A DNA stretch of 64,000 nucleotides from Cognatilysobacter bugurensis (GCF_014652095.1 NZ_BMYD01000004.1:124001-188000); one strand, 5' to 3'. Shown: positions 1 through 8,989, numbered from the stretch's first letter. The notes: generated by a model from the letters alone, not told the origin. Program-made: numbers and translations.

Positions 1-853
1 CTGCGGCACCGCGACGACGAAGGGCGCGACCGGCTTCGACCTGCAGCGTCTGCTCGTCGGCAGCGAAGGCACGCTCGCGCTCATCGTCGAGGCGACGCTG
101 CGGCTCACGCCCGCCCCGCCCGCGCGACGCGCCGTCCGTGCGATCTATCGCGACGTCGCCAGCGCGGCGGCCGCCGTGGCGCGGCTGATGGCGCAGCCGG
201 TCACGCCATCGATGCTCGAATTCATGGACCACCACGCCGTGCGGCTCGCGCGCGACGTGGGCGGCGCGGACCTGCCGGTCGACGCCGGCGCGCTGCTCAT
301 GATCGAAGCCGACGGCGACGCGCATGCGCTCGCGCACGATGTCGACGCCCTGCGTCGTGCGGCGACGGGCGACGGGCTCGTGTCGCTTGACGACGCGCCC
401 GACGAGGCCGCGCGCGCAAAGCTCTGGGCCGCGCGCAAGGCGCTCTCGCCCGCATTGCGCACGCTCGCGCCGGGCAAGATCAACGAGGACGTCGTGGTGC
501 CGGTCTCGCGCATCCCCGCGCTCGTCGACGGCGTGCAGACGATTGCGCGCGAGGCGGACCTTCCGATCGTGACGTTCGGCCACGCCGGCAACGGCAACCT
601 GCACGTCAACATCCTCTACGACCCTGCCGACGCCTCGCAGCACGAACGCGCACACGCCGCGCTGCCGAAGGTGTTCGCGCTTGCGATCTCGCTCGGCGGC
701 ACGCTGTCGGGCGAGCACGGCATCGGGCTCGCGAAGCGCGACTTCATTCCGCATGCGATCGACGCGCCGACGCTTGCGCTTATGCGCGCCCTCAAAGCCA
801 CGTTCGACCCCGATGCGATCCTCAACCCAGGCAAGCTGCTGCCGCCCGCGTGA
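1..853 (+). CDS. FAD-linked 2-hydroxyacid oxidase/dehydrogenase, C-terminal part (cut by window start)
   Basis: Only the last 283 codons are present; the frame is open back to base 2. The protein belongs to the GlcD / D-lactate dehydrogenase (cytochrome) family of flavoproteins, which oxidise D-2-hydroxyacids to 2-oxoacids. The visible N-terminal stretch LLVGSEGTLALIVEATLRL is the end of the FAD-binding (PCMH-type) domain. The rest is the FAD-oxidase C-terminal domain, with the family blocks GHAGNGNLHVN, LSGEHGIGLAKR and a final DPDAILNPGKL. Glycolate, D-lactate and D-2-hydroxyglutarate enzymes share these blocks, so the substrate cannot be assigned from this fragment. Confidence 0.85.
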   Translation, partial: CGTATTKGATGFDLQRLLVGSEGTLALIVEATLRLTPAPPARRAVRAIYRDVASAAAAVARLMAQPVTPSMLEFMDHHAVRLARDVGGADLPVDAGALLMIEADGDAHALAHDVDALRRAATGDGLVSLDDAPDEAARAKLWAARKALSPALRTLAPGKINEDVVVPVSRIPALVDGVQTIAREADLPIVTFGHAGNGNLHVNILYDPADASQHERAHAALPKVFALAISLGGTLSGEHGIGLAKRDFIPHAIDAPTLALMRALKATFDPDAILNPGKLLPPA

Positions 854-977
854 GGCAATCGCCGTGGTCATTTCGATTGGGCTCAGGCGCCCTGCCCGCC
901 TCACACGGATGAACCTCGTGCCCGACGCGCGGGCGACCGACGGTGCAACGGGCGCGCATGCCCGCATCCTTCCCGCC

Positions 978-1565
978 ATGACCGACCACCTCGACGCCCT
1001 GCTCGGCGACATCCGCGACTGCCGCCTGTGCGAGGCGCACCTGCCGCTCGGCCCGCGGCCGGTGCTGCAGGCATCGCCCGGCGCGCGCCTGCTGATCGTG
1101 GGGCAGGCGCCGGGCACGAAGGTGCATGCGAGTGGCATCCCATGGACCGACGCGAGCGGCGAGCGGCTGCGTCGCTGGCTGCAGATCGATGAAGCCACCT
1201 TCTACGACCCCGCGCGCGTCGCGATCGTGCCGATGGGCTTTTGCTATCCGGGTCGCGCCGGATCCGGCGATGCACCGCCGCGCCCGGAGTGTCGTCGCAC
1301 CTGGCACCCGCGCTTGCTGCCGCTGCTGCCGGGCGTCGAACTCACGCTGCTGATCGGCCAGTACGCGCAGGCGCATGGCTTGGCCGAACGCCGCAAGGCC
1401 ACGCTCACCGACACCGTGCGCGCGTGGCGCGAGTACGCGCCGACGGTGTTCCCGCTGCCGCACCCGAGCCCGCGCAACGTCGCGTGGTTCAAGGCGAATC
1501 CGTGGTTCGAGGACGAGGTGCTGCCCGCGCTGCGAGATCGGGTGCAGGCCGCGCTCGCGGGCTGA
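978..1565 (+). CDS. uracil-DNA glycosylase family protein, Fe-S type
   Basis: A 195-residue protein of the COG1573 uracil-DNA glycosylase superfamily, which removes uracil from DNA. The active-site loop reads VGQAPGTKVHASG (families 4/5 usually have G-E/Q-A-P-G), and the second motif near the C-terminus is HPSPRN. Four cysteines at about 15, 18, 89 and 105 give the spacing C-x2-C...C-x15-C. That matches the 4Fe-4S site of family 4/5 enzymes. The start is the ATG before TDHLDALLGDI; upstream in-frame sequence looks non-coding. It follows the flavoprotein gene by about 120 bp. Glycosylase activity on uracil is inferred, as some members of this group are uncharacterised. Confidence 0.78.
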   Translation: MTDHLDALLGDIRDCRLCEAHLPLGPRPVLQASPGARLLIVGQAPGTKVHASGIPWTDASGERLRRWLQIDEATFYDPARVAIVPMGFCYPGRAGSGDAPPRPECRRTWHPRLLPLLPGVELTLLIGQYAQAHGLAERRKATLTDTVRAWREYAPTVFPLPHPSPRNVAWFKANPWFEDEVLPALRDRVQAALAG

Positions 1566-1630
1566 GGCCGCACCCCGCTCCAGCGCGAATCCGGATTAGG
1601 CTCGCCGGCTCGACAGGACGGCGGGCGTGC

Positions 1631-2609
1631 ATGGACGGAATGCGAACAAGAGTGCTTGGCGCAACGATGGCGGCGCTGTGTGCGCTGTCCGGCTGCGACC
1701 GCAACACGGCGTCCGCGCAGGCGCAGGTCGTGGCCCCACCCCCGCCGGCGGTGCAGGTGGACGACGCCGCACCCGCGCCGGTCGCTCCCCGACACGGCCG
1801 CACATGAACTCGTCTCCGAGGCGGGCCGCCGCTACCCCATCTGGGTCGCGCTGCCGGCCGGTTATGCGCAGACCGACCGGCGTTACCCCGTCGTGTTCGT
1901 AACGGACGGCGCGTATGCGTTCCCGCTCGTGCGCAGCATCCGCAACCTGCTCGGACAGAGCGGCCGCAATATCGAGGACTTCATCCTCGTCGGACTGCCG
2001 CCTGAAGCCGGCCAGACCTCCAAGGCCAGCCGCAGCCGCGACTACACACCCTCCAATCCGCTGCTCGATCCGAGCCAACACCGCGGCAAGCGGTACACCG
2101 CCGAGCTTTACGGGGAGGCCGACGCCTACCGCGACTTCATCGAACAGCGCGTGTTTCCGATGGTCGCGCGCCACTACCGTGCCGACATGACGCGCAAGGT
2201 GTTCGCGGGCCATTCGCTCGGCGGCCTGTTCGGGGGCCACGTGCTGCTCACGCGCCCATCGATGTTCGAGCACTACATCCTCAGCAGCCCGTCGCTGTGG
2301 TTCCACGGCCACCGGATCCGCGCCACCGAGCAGGCGTATGCAGACGCACACGCCGACCTGCCGGCAAACGTGCGCCTCTACATCGGCATGTACGAAACGC
2401 CGGGCGACACGGCCCGTCATTACCGAACAGCCGGCATGGTGGGCGACGTGCACGAGTTCGAACGCCGCCTGCGCGCACGCCGCTACCCGGGCCTGCGCAT
2501 CGACAGCGAAGTCGTCGAGCACGAAGACCACTTGACCGTGTTTCCCGACTCGATCAGCCGTGGACTGCAGTGGGCGCTGCCGGGTACGGAACCGTACACG
2601 CCGGGCTGA
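1631..2609 (+). CDS. alpha/beta-hydrolase esterase lipoprotein with an apparent frameshift
   Basis: The body (from about base 1791) is a putative esterase of the esterase D / enterochelin-esterase fold (PF00756). It has the nucleophile elbow FAGHSLGGLFGG and a C-terminal HEDHLTVFPDS block that could supply the catalytic His. In the body's own frame the region before base 1790 is Arg-rich and implausible. One frame over, from ATG 1631, lies a clean lipoprotein signal (MRTRVLGATMAALCALSGC, Cys about 22) and a Pro/Ala linker, ending at a TGA near 1805. Removing one C from the CCCC run at 1787-1790 joins the two frames smoothly (VAPDTAAHELVSEAG). So this is either a recent frameshift, a slippage site or a sequencing error. 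A GATTAGGCT box upstream could be its -10 region. Confidence 0.7.
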
Positions 2610-2612
2610 GCC

Positions 2613-3596
2613 TCAGGCGAAGTGCACGTAGCCCGCTCGAGGCGCCGCCCACGGCGCGCCATCGTTGCAGCGCACCCGGACCCCGCTGCCCGCGTGCACG
2701 CGGCCGATGCGCGTGAGGCGCACGGCGCAGTCCGCCGCGGCGCGCTCGATTTCAGCCGCGTGCCTTGGAGGCGCCGTGAAGCACAGCTCGTAATCGTCGC
2801 CGCCGGTCGCCTGCAGCACGCGGCAACGCTCACGCGCGAACGTGGCGTGCAGCGGGTCCGAGGCCGGCAGCGCGTCGACGTCGATCTCAATTGCCGCGCC
2901 GCTCGCGCGTGCGATGTGGGCCAGATCCGCGAGCAGACCGTCGGACACGTCGATGCAGGCATGCGCGAGGCCAGCCAGCGCGCCGCCGAGCGCAACGCGC
3001 GGCGTCGGTCGGTCGAGCCGCATCCGCAGCGCGGTGTCGTGGGCGGCGCGCGATGCCGCGTCCGCGGCCTCCACGTCCGGCGCGTCACCGCGCCAACGCG
3101 CGAGCCCCGCCGCCGCGTCGCCGAGCGTGCCGCTGACCCACACGTCGTCTCCGATGCGGGCACCGTCGCGACGCACGGCCCGGCCCGGCTCGACGACGCC
3201 GTGCGCGGTCACGCAGATCGACAGCGGCCCGCGCGTGGTGTCGCCGCCGATGAGCGCGACGCGATGCGCATCGGCGAGCGCGAGGAAACCATCGAGGAAC
3301 GCATCGACCCAGCGTGCGTCGGGCTGGGGCAACGACAACGACAACGTGCACCACGCGGGCGCCGCGCCCATCGCGGCGAGATCGGACAGGTTCACCGCCA
3401 GCGCCTTCCAGCCGATGTCGGCCGGCGCCGTGCCCTCAGGGAAATGCACGCCCGCATTGAGCGTGTCCATTGCGACCACGAGCTGCATGCCCGCGGGCAC
3501 CTGCAGCAACGCCGCGTCGTCGCCGATGCCGAGCACCACATCGGCGCGCGTCGCGACGCGCGCACGGATTCGCTCGATCAGATCAAACTCGGCCAT
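2613..3596 (-). CDS. thiL: thiamine-monophosphate kinase
   Basis: ThiL phosphorylates thiamine monophosphate to thiamine diphosphate, the active cofactor. The protein is 327 residues, the usual length. The AIRS-type N-terminal domain carries GIGDDAALL and NLSDLAAMGAAP, followed by GGDTTRG and the C-terminal DVSDGLLADLAHI nucleotide/Mg-binding block. The ATG before AEFDLIERI is the start; the frame stays open upstream, but that sequence is antisense-like. It is the last gene of the nusB-rib cluster on this strand and converges on the esterase with a 3-bp gap. ribH-nusB-thiL order is common in gammaproteobacteria. The methyltransferase gene sits between nusB and thiL here. Confidence 0.96.
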   Translation of the reverse strand: MAEFDLIERIRARVATRADVVLGIGDDAALLQVPAGMQLVVAMDTLNAGVHFPEGTAPADIGWKALAVNLSDLAAMGAAPAWCTLSLSLPQPDARWVDAFLDGFLALADAHRVALIGGDTTRGPLSICVTAHGVVEPGRAVRRDGARIGDDVWVSGTLGDAAAGLARWRGDAPDVEAADAASRAAHDTALRMRLDRPTPRVALGGALAGLAHACIDVSDGLLADLAHIARASGAAIEIDVDALPASDPLHATFARERCRVLQATGGDDYELCFTAPPRHAAEIERAAADCAVRLTRIGRVHAGSGVRVRCNDGAPWAAPRAGYVHFA

Positions 3597-3628
3597 GTTT
3601 TCGCTCGTGCCCTTGAGTGCGCTGCACG

Positions 3629-4129
3629 CTACAGCCAGCGCGGCACGCGCGTGCGGTAGGCCTGCCATGCGACGCCGAACTTCGCGTCGAGCGCGCGCTC
3701 TTCGGGCAGGATCTGGAAGCGCGCCAGCCATGCCATCTGCAGGGGCACGCACAGCGCCGCAATCGCATGCCCGAGATACAGCGCCCATGCGGCGAGCAAC
3801 AGCACATGCCCGACGTACATCGGGTTGCGACTCACGCGATGCAGGCCGTGCGTGACGAGTGACGTCGCATTCGACGGACGCAGCGGATTGACGGTGGTGC
3901 GCACGCGCGAGAACGCGAGCTTCGGCAACCCGTTCGCGAGAAGACCCACGACCGCGAGCGCTGCGGCGACCGCATCGATGGTCGGGTGGCGCAGCATGAA
4001 CCCGGGCACGTGCACCGAGACCGCCCACATCGCCGCGCCCAGCAGCACCAGCAACAGCGGCGGTGGCAGCCGGGCGTCGAGCACGCGGCTCAGCGCTTGC
4101 GCGAGGCCTGCATCTCGACCGCGCGCCAC
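3629..4129 (-). CDS. isoprenylcysteine/PEMT-type membrane methyltransferase
   Basis: A small integral membrane protein of up to 166 residues. Four hydrophobic segments are visible (PPPLLLVLLGAAMWAVSVHV first). The family blocks are RNPMYVGHVLLLAAW, where relatives have RxPxYxG, and the C-terminal EERALDAKFGVAWQAY, then RVPRWL. Members of this ICMT/PEMT-like superfamily methylate small lipids or thiol/carboxyl groups using S-adenosylmethionine; the substrate here is unknown. The first possible start is a GTG that overlaps the end of nusB by 40 bp. A second GTG at 4084, just after the nusB stop, would give 151 residues and is equally possible; neither has a clear ribosome-binding site. Confidence 0.8.
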   Translation of the reverse strand: MARGRDAGLAQALSRVLDARLPPPLLLVLLGAAMWAVSVHVPGFMLRHPTIDAVAAALAVVGLLANGLPKLAFSRVRTTVNPLRPSNATSLVTHGLHRVSRNPMYVGHVLLLAAWALYLGHAIAALCVPLQMAWLARFQILPEERALDAKFGVAWQAYRTRVPRWL

Positions 4130-4554
4130 TCCGCGGCTGCCCGATCAAGCACGCCGTTGATGTAGGTGTGGCCGTGCTCGGCGCCGAAGCGCTTCACGCC
4201 TTCGATCGCCTCGTTGATGACCACGCGATACGGCACGTCCGGGCGCATGCGCAGCTCGTAGGTCGCGATGCGCAGCGCCGCTCGCTCGACCGGGTCGACC
4301 TGTTCGATGTCGCGGTCGAGGAATGGCTGCAGCGCATCGTCGAGCGCTTCCTGGTGCGCATCGACGCCGCGCACGAGGTCTTCGAAGTACTCGAGGTCGG
4401 CCACTTCCTTCGCCTGCTCGTGCGCGAACTGCGCGATGACATCGCGCGCGGTCGCACCGGACAGCTGCCATGCGTACAGCGCCTGCACGGCGCGGCGGCG
4501 CGCACGCGAACGCGCAACCGGATCGATGCCATCAGGGCGGCGGCGGTGGTTCAT
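4090..4554 (-). CDS. nusB: transcription antitermination factor NusB
   Basis: NusB binds boxA RNA with NusE (S10) and keeps RNA polymerase elongating through rRNA operons. The 154-residue protein matches the all-helical family: [19 protein letters not shown] at the N-terminus and [15 protein letters not shown], then [12 protein letters not shown], at the C-terminus. Its ATG overlaps the ribH stop by 4 bp (ATGA), so the two are probably translationally coupled. Pairing of ribH and nusB is conserved across many gammaproteobacteria. Confidence 0.97.
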   Translation of the reverse strand: MNHRRRPDGIDPVARSRARRRAVQALYAWQLSGATARDVIAQFAHEQAKEVADLEYFEDLVRGVDAHQEALDDALQPFLDRDIEQVDPVERAALRIATYELRMRPDVPYRVVINEAIEGVKRFGAEHGHTYINGVLDRAAAEWRAVEMQASRKR

Positions 4555-5045
4555 GCGACTTCCTCGATGCGCGCGACCGCCGCGAACTGCGGCAGCAGAT
4601 GGGTCATCTCGAGCGCCGCAAGCGCGGCCTCCTCGCCCTTGTTGCCGTGGCTGCCGCCAGCGCGCGCCTCGGCGTCTTCGTGGCGCTCGACCGCGAGCAC
4701 GCCGTTCGCAACCGGCAGCCGGTAATCGAGCGACACGCGCATCAGCCCTTCCGCACAGCGATCGGCGACGTGCTCGTAATGACGGGTGTCACCGCGCACC
4801 ACGCAGCCGAGTGCGACCACGGCCGCGTGCGCGCCGGCCTGCGCAATGCCGGCGGCGGCGAGCGGGATTTCCCATGCGCCCGGCACGCGCACGACATCGA
4901 CGGCCGACTCGGGCACGCCGTGCGCCGCGAGCGCCTGCCGCGCGCCGGCGACGAGCGTGTCGGTGATGCGCGGGTTCCAGCGGCTGGCGATGATCGCGAA
5001 CCGCGCGCCGGGCGGGCAGCGCAGGTCGCCTTCGAAATGGGCCAT
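4551..5045 (-). CDS. ribH: 6,7-dimethyl-8-ribityllumazine synthase
   Basis: RibH condenses 5-amino-6-ribitylamino-uracil with 3,4-dihydroxy-2-butanone 4-phosphate, the penultimate step of riboflavin synthesis. The 164-residue chain shows the substrate loop [24 protein letters not shown], the catalytic-His region [15 protein letters not shown] and the phosphate-binding [11 protein letters not shown] near the C-terminus. The start is the ATG before AHFEGDL; longer frame extension upstream overlaps ribBA and is not family-like. It lies 61 bp downstream of ribBA in the riboswitch-controlled cluster. Confidence 0.96.
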   Translation of the reverse strand: MAHFEGDLRCPPGARFAIIASRWNPRITDTLVAGARQALAAHGVPESAVDVVRVPGAWEIPLAAAGIAQAGAHAAVVALGCVVRGDTRHYEHVADRCAEGLMRVSLDYRLPVANGVLAVERHEDAEARAGGSHGNKGEEAALAALEMTHLLPQFAAVARIEEVA

Positions 5046-5106
5046 CGGGCAGTCTTCGGGTGGGGCGGAGGGCGCGTAGTGTACGGGGTCGATGCGGCGC
5101 GGCCGT

Positions 5107-6213
5107 TCAGGCCAGTTCGACGTACTCGACGACCTCAAGCCCGAAACCGCCCAGGCCGATCTGCTTGCGCGGTGTGCCGAGCACGCGCAGCTTGCCGAGG
5201 CCGAGGTCGGCGAGGATCTGGCCACCGGCGCCGTTGCGCCGCCATTCGGCCACCGCGTGGCCGCGCGACGGTGCTTCGGGCTCGGCCGGCGTGGCGCGGA
5301 TGCGGGCCAGCAGTGCGTCGGCATCGGCGCTGTCGGCGAGCAGCACGAGCGCGCCGCGGCCTTCACGCGCGATCGCCGCAAGCACGTCGCCGACTGCAGG
5401 GCCGAAGTCCGGCCGGCGCCAGTGCAGCGCATCGGAGAGCGGGTTCTGCACGTGCACGCGCACCAGTGTCGGCGCATCGGCGTCGGGCTCGCCGCGCAGT
5501 AGGGCGAAATGCAGCGCACGCGAGAGGCGGTCCCGGTAGCTCACAAGCTGGAATTCGCCGTGCTCGGTGTCGATCGTGCGCGCATCCACGCGCTCGACCG
5601 TGTGCTCGGTTTCGAGCCGATGCCGGATCAGCGCTTCGATCGAGCCCATCTTGAGCCCGTGCTCGCGCGCGAACGCCTCGAGCTCGGGCCGGCGCGCCAT
5701 CGAGCCGTCGGGGTTGAGGATCTCGACGAGCACGCCGGCGGGCTCAAGCCCGGCGAGCAACGCAAGATCGCTCGCCGCCTCGGTGTGGCCGGCGCGCGTG
5801 AGCACACCGCCGGGTTGCGCGGTCAGCGGGAAGATGTGGCCCGGCTGGTTGAGGTCGTCGGCGCTCGCGTCCGGGCGTACTGCGGTGCGCACCGTATGGG
5901 CGCGGTCGTAGGCGCTGATGCCCGTCGTGACGCCCTCGGCCGCCTCGATCGAGACGGTGAAGTTCGTGTGGTGGGGCGACGTGTTCGACTGCACCATCGG
6001 CGGCAGGCCGAGCTGGCGGCAGCGTTCCCTCGTCAATGACAGGCACACCAGGCCGCGCGCGTGCGTGACCATGAAATTGATGTCCTGCGGCCGCACGAGC
6101 TCGGCGGCCATGATGAGGTCGCCCTCGTTCTCGCGGTCCTCGTCGTCGACGATGACGACCATGCGGCCGGCGCGGATCTCTTCGAGCAGTTCGGGAATCG
6201 GGCTGAAGCTCAT
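5107..6213 (-). CDS. ribBA: 3,4-dihydroxy-2-butanone-4-phosphate synthase with a degenerate GTP cyclohydrolase II domain
   Basis: The N-terminal half (about 1-205) is a normal RibB domain making the four-carbon unit of riboflavin from ribulose 5-phosphate. It shows [19 protein letters not shown], then [30 protein letters not shown] and [14 protein letters not shown]. The C-terminal half (about 206-368) has the RibA fold but lacks the three zinc cysteines. Where active enzymes have a C-L-T-G-D...C-D-C block, this one reads [22 protein letters not shown] cyclohydrolase II activity is therefore unlikely, and a separate ribA is expected elsewhere. The ATG start follows ribE by 63 bp. Confidence 0.95.
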   Translation of the reverse strand: MSFSPIPELLEEIRAGRMVVIVDDEDRENEGDLIMAAELVRPQDINFMVTHARGLVCLSLTRERCRQLGLPPMVQSNTSPHHTNFTVSIEAAEGVTTGISAYDRAHTVRTAVRPDASADDLNQPGHIFPLTAQPGGVLTRAGHTEAASDLALLAGLEPAGVLVEILNPDGSMARRPELEAFAREHGLKMGSIEALIRHRLETEHTVERVDARTIDTEHGEFQLVSYRDRLSRALHFALLRGEPDADAPTLVRVHVQNPLSDALHWRRPDFGPAVGDVLAAIAREGRGALVLLADSADADALLARIRATPAEPEAPSRGHAVAEWRRNGAGGQILADLGLGKLRVLGTPRKQIGLGGFGLEVVEYVELA

Positions 6214-6276
6214 GACGGTTTCCTGGAATTGACGTAACCGGGCAAGCGCAGCGCCCGGGGTCGACGCGCGGCGCGG

Positions 6277-6876
6277 TTACGCGCGCCCGCCCTGCAGCAG
6301 CCGCTCGACGTAGCGCGCGACGAGGTCGATCTCGAGGTTCACCACATCGCCAACGCGCGCCGCTGAGAACGCGGTGTGCGCGACCGTGTGCGGCACGAGC
6401 GCGACCTCAAAGCCCGCGTCGTCGACGTGGTTGACCGTGAGACTCACGCCGTCGACGCAGATCGAGCCCTTCTTGGCGATGTAGCGCAGCAACGACGTCG
6501 GCGCCGAGAAGCGCCAGCGCTGCGCACGCGCGTCGGGCTCGATCGACTCGACCGCGCCGACGCCGTCGACGTGGCCGCTCACGAGGTGGCCACCGAGGCG
6601 GTCGTGCGGGCGCATCGCGCGCTCGAGGTTGACCGGTGCGCCGGGACCGAGCCGGCCGAGCGTGGTGAGCGCGAGCGTCTCGGTCGACACGTCTGCGTCG
6701 AAGCCGGCGTCGTCGAACGCGATGACGGTCAGGCACACGCCGTTGACGGCGATGCTCTCGCCGAGGCGCACGTCGACGAACGGCAGCGTGCCCGCCTGGA
6801 TGCGCAGGCGCACGTCGCCCCCGTGCGGCTCGGCCGCGACGAGCGCGCCGACGCCTTCGATGAGGCCGGTGAACAT
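6277..6876 (-). CDS. ribE: riboflavin synthase, alpha chain
   Basis: This enzyme dismutates two molecules of 6,7-dimethyl-8-ribityllumazine to riboflavin. The 199-residue protein consists of two lumazine-binding repeats. The first starts MFTGLIEGVG with the family block GESIAVNGVCLTV; the second starts GHLVSGHVDGVG with GSICVDGVSLTV. The ATG of MFTGLIEG is the canonical start of the family. It is the first gene after the FMN riboswitch and its terminator, so its expression should fall when FMN is abundant. Called ribC in E. coli. Confidence 0.96.
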   Translation of the reverse strand: MFTGLIEGVGALVAAEPHGGDVRLRIQAGTLPFVDVRLGESIAVNGVCLTVIAFDDAGFDADVSTETLALTTLGRLGPGAPVNLERAMRPHDRLGGHLVSGHVDGVGAVESIEPDARAQRWRFSAPTSLLRYIAKKGSICVDGVSLTVNHVDDAGFEVALVPHTVAHTAFSAARVGDVVNLEIDLVARYVERLLQGGRA

Positions 6877-6958
6877 CAGCGCCCCCCGGCGGCAGCGGCC
6901 GCGCACAGGGCGGTAATCGACTGGGACATGAAACGTTTCTCGCAAGTGGACACGGGCG

Positions 6959-6982
6959 AAAAACGCCTCAAGGCATGAGGCG
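6959..6982 (-). terminator. intrinsic terminator forming the riboswitch expression platform
   Basis: Read on the minus strand, this is a 7-bp GC-rich stem (CGCCTCA / TGAGGCG) with a 5-nt loop followed directly by TTTTT. It lies about 40 nt after the end of the FMN aptamer and about 80 nt before the ribE start. That is the expected place for a terminator controlled by the riboswitch. The alternative antiterminator pairing was not worked out. Confidence 0.8.
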
Positions 6983-7020
6983 ACGCACGACGCCGGCCCG
7001 GGGCCGCCGTCGCTCGAAGC

Positions 7021-7185
7021 CGTCTTCTTTCATCCGGACTGTGAGGACGGCGCAGGCCGTCCAACCGTCGGCTCCGGCATTCGACCGGATCTGCTGACCC
7101 CGACACGCAAGGCGACGGGCGCTCGCGGGCTCGTGCGCATCGCGCACCTACCGCCGGTGGGGAATCTCACCCCGCCCTGAAGACG
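7021..7185 (-). promoter_or_regulatory. FMN riboswitch (RFN element)
   Basis: The minus strand carries the conserved RFN blocks in order: GGGGTGAGATTCCCCACCGG followed by CGGT, then AGCCCGCGAG, GAATGCCGGAGCCGACGGT and finally AGTCCGGATG-AAAGAAGA. The outer stem P1 closes as CGTCTTC with GAAGACG at the two ends. FMN binding in this class normally stops expression of downstream riboflavin genes. Here the downstream genes are ribE, ribBA, ribH, nusB, the methyltransferase and thiL. ribD lies upstream and is not covered by it. Confidence 0.95.
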
Positions 7186-7214
7186 TCGTGGAAGCCGGCG
7201 AACCGGCCGTGGGC

Positions 7215-7220
7215 ATTGTA
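7215..7220 (-). promoter_or_regulatory. putative -10 box for the riboswitch-ribE transcript
   Basis: The minus strand reads TACAATGCCC about 30 nt before the aptamer P1 stem, in the spacer between ribD and the riboswitch. TACAAT differs by one base from the sigma70 consensus. No convincing -35 was found. A promoter is expected here because the riboswitch sits inside the gene cluster. Confidence 0.45.
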
Positions 7221-7322
7221 GCCCCGGAGCCCCGCCGACAGACGCTGCCGGCCGGTTCGCACCGTTGCACCGCTGGAGCCTCATCGCGATGCACTGCGCT
7301 GACCGGGCCGCCCGCGGGTGAC

Positions 7323-8447
7323 TTACGTCGCGCGCGGCCGCAGCGTCAGGCGCAGATCGGCCCCGAACGTGCGCGTTTCGACCAGTTCAAGCTGCAGGCG
7401 CTCGGCCATCGTGTCGATGTCGAGCCCATCGAACAGCGGGCGTGCCCGCGCGCCGAGCAGCACCGGGGCGATGTACAGCACAAGCTCGTCGACGAGACCC
7501 GCGGCCAGGAAACCGCCGGCAAGCGTCGCGCCGGCCTCGACGAGGACCTCGTTGATGTCGCGCGCGGCGAGCATGGCGAGCACTGCTTGCAGGTCGAAGC
7601 GGCCGCCGTGCACGGGCGCTGCCGCGAGCTGCGCGTCGAGTCCGCGCGGCGGCTTCACATCCGGCGCATGCACATACAGCGTGGGCGACCCGCCTTCCCG
7701 CACGCGGCCGCGATGCACCGTCGCCAGCCCGGCGTCGAGCACGACGCGCAGCGGCGGCGCGACGTCGACGCCGTCGAGGCGGACCGTCATCGCGGGGTCA
7801 TCGGCAAGCACCGTGCCCGAGCCGGTCACGATCGCGCCCGCGCATGCACGCCAGCGCTGCACGTCCGCGCGCGCCGCCGCGCCCGTGATCCATTTCGATT
7901 CGCCGCTCGCGAGCGCGGTGCGGCCGTCAAGGCTCATCGCGAGCTTGACGCGCACCCACGGCCGGCCGCGCACGAGGCGCGACAGATAGCCCGCGTTGAG
8001 CGCGCGCGCCTGCGCTTCGAGCAAACCGCTTTCGACCGCGATGCCAGCCGCGCGCAGGCGATCGAAGCCCGCGCCGTCCACCTGCGGAAACGGATCGCGC
8101 ATCGCGGCCACGACGCGCGAGACGCCGGCGTCGATGAGCGCGTTCGCACACGGACCAGTGCGCCCAGTGTGCGCGCACGGTTCCAGCGTCACGTACGCGG
8201 TCGCGCCGCGGGCTGCATCGCCGGCCGCGCGCAGAGCGTGCACCTCGGCATGCGGCTCGCCCGCACGCACGTGGTAGCCGTCACCGACCACGCGCTCGCC
8301 GTGTGCGAGCACGCAGCCCACCATCGGGTTCGGGCGGGTCGTGTAGCGGCCGCGCGCTGCAAGCCGCAGTGCGTGCGCCATGTGCGCGTGGTCCGTCGCG
8401 CTGAAGCCGGCGTCGGGCCACGTCGCCGCTTGCGCGCTGTCCGTCAC
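7323..8447 (-). CDS. ribD: bifunctional diaminohydroxyphosphoribosylaminopyrimidine deaminase / 5-amino-6-(5-phosphoribosylamino)uracil reductase
   Basis: RibD carries out the second and third steps of riboflavin synthesis. The N-terminal zinc deaminase domain (about 20-150) shows [12 protein letters not shown], the catalytic PHAEVHAL and the zinc cysteines in [13 protein letters not shown]. The C-terminal NADPH-dependent reductase domain (about 170-374) shows [30 protein letters not shown] and [12 protein letters not shown]. Translation starts at a GTG that overlaps the nrdR stop (GTGA), so it is coupled to nrdR. It is upstream of the FMN riboswitch, so it may escape FMN control unless regulated with nrdR. 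Confidence 0.96.
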   Translation of the reverse strand: MTDSAQAATWPDAGFSATDHAHMAHALRLAARGRYTTRPNPMVGCVLAHGERVVGDGYHVRAGEPHAEVHALRAAGDAARGATAYVTLEPCAHTGRTGPCANALIDAGVSRVVAAMRDPFPQVDGAGFDRLRAAGIAVESGLLEAQARALNAGYLSRLVRGRPWVRVKLAMSLDGRTALASGESKWITGAAARADVQRWRACAGAIVTGSGTVLADDPAMTVRLDGVDVAPPLRVVLDAGLATVHRGRVREGGSPTLYVHAPDVKPPRGLDAQLAAAPVHGGRFDLQAVLAMLAARDINEVLVEAGATLAGGFLAAGLVDELVLYIAPVLLGARARPLFDGLDIDTMAERLQLELVETRTFGADLRLTLRPRAT

Positions 8448-8974
8448 GGCACCTTCTTGCGCGCGCGCGCGAGTGCCGCCGGCTCGCCGTCGAGCAGCGG
8501 CAGCTGGCTCTCGGCCGGCGCCGCTTCACGCTCGAGTCGGTCGAGCTCCTCGCGGAAATCCGCCACGTCCTGGAAGGAGCGGTACACGGACGCGAAGCGC
8601 ACGTAGCCGACGTGGTCGAGCTTGCGCAGCTCGGCCATTACGAACTCACCGACGCGTCGCGACGCAAGCTCGCGCTCGGCGGTCATGCGCAGCTGGTGCA
8701 CGACCGCGCGCACCGCCGCCTCGATCTGCTCCTCGGCGACCGGCCGCTTCTGCAGCGCGCGATCAAAGCCATTGCGCAGCTTGCGGGCATCGAATGCCTC
8801 GCGCCGGCCGTCGCCTTTGATGATGACCGGCAGCTTGAGTTCGATCGTCTCCAGCGTCGAAAACCGCTCGCCACAGGCTTCGCACACGCGTCGCCGGCGG
8901 ATCGTCGCGCCGTCTTCGGACACGCGCGAATCGATCACGCGCGTGTCGCTGTGCTGGCAGAACGGGCAGTGCAT
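8444..8974 (-). CDS. nrdR: transcriptional repressor NrdR
   Basis: NrdR senses ATP/dATP and represses ribonucleotide reductase operons. The 176-residue protein begins with the zinc ribbon [17 protein letters not shown] and the second pair CEACGERF. An ATP-cone domain follows: [15 protein letters not shown], then [14 protein letters not shown] and [13 protein letters not shown]. It is slightly longer than the usual 150-160 residues because of a Glu/Ala/Arg-rich tail. It lies 15 bp after glyA, the conserved glyA-nrdR-ribD order of gammaproteobacteria. Confidence 0.97.
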   Translation of the reverse strand: MHCPFCQHSDTRVIDSRVSEDGATIRRRRVCEACGERFSTLETIELKLPVIIKGDGRREAFDARKLRNGFDRALQKRPVAEEQIEAAVRAVVHQLRMTAERELASRRVGEFVMAELRKLDHVGYVRFASVYRSFQDVADFREELDRLEREAAPAESQLPLLDGEPAALARARKKVP

Positions 8975-8989
8975 GCGGTGCCGCGGGCC

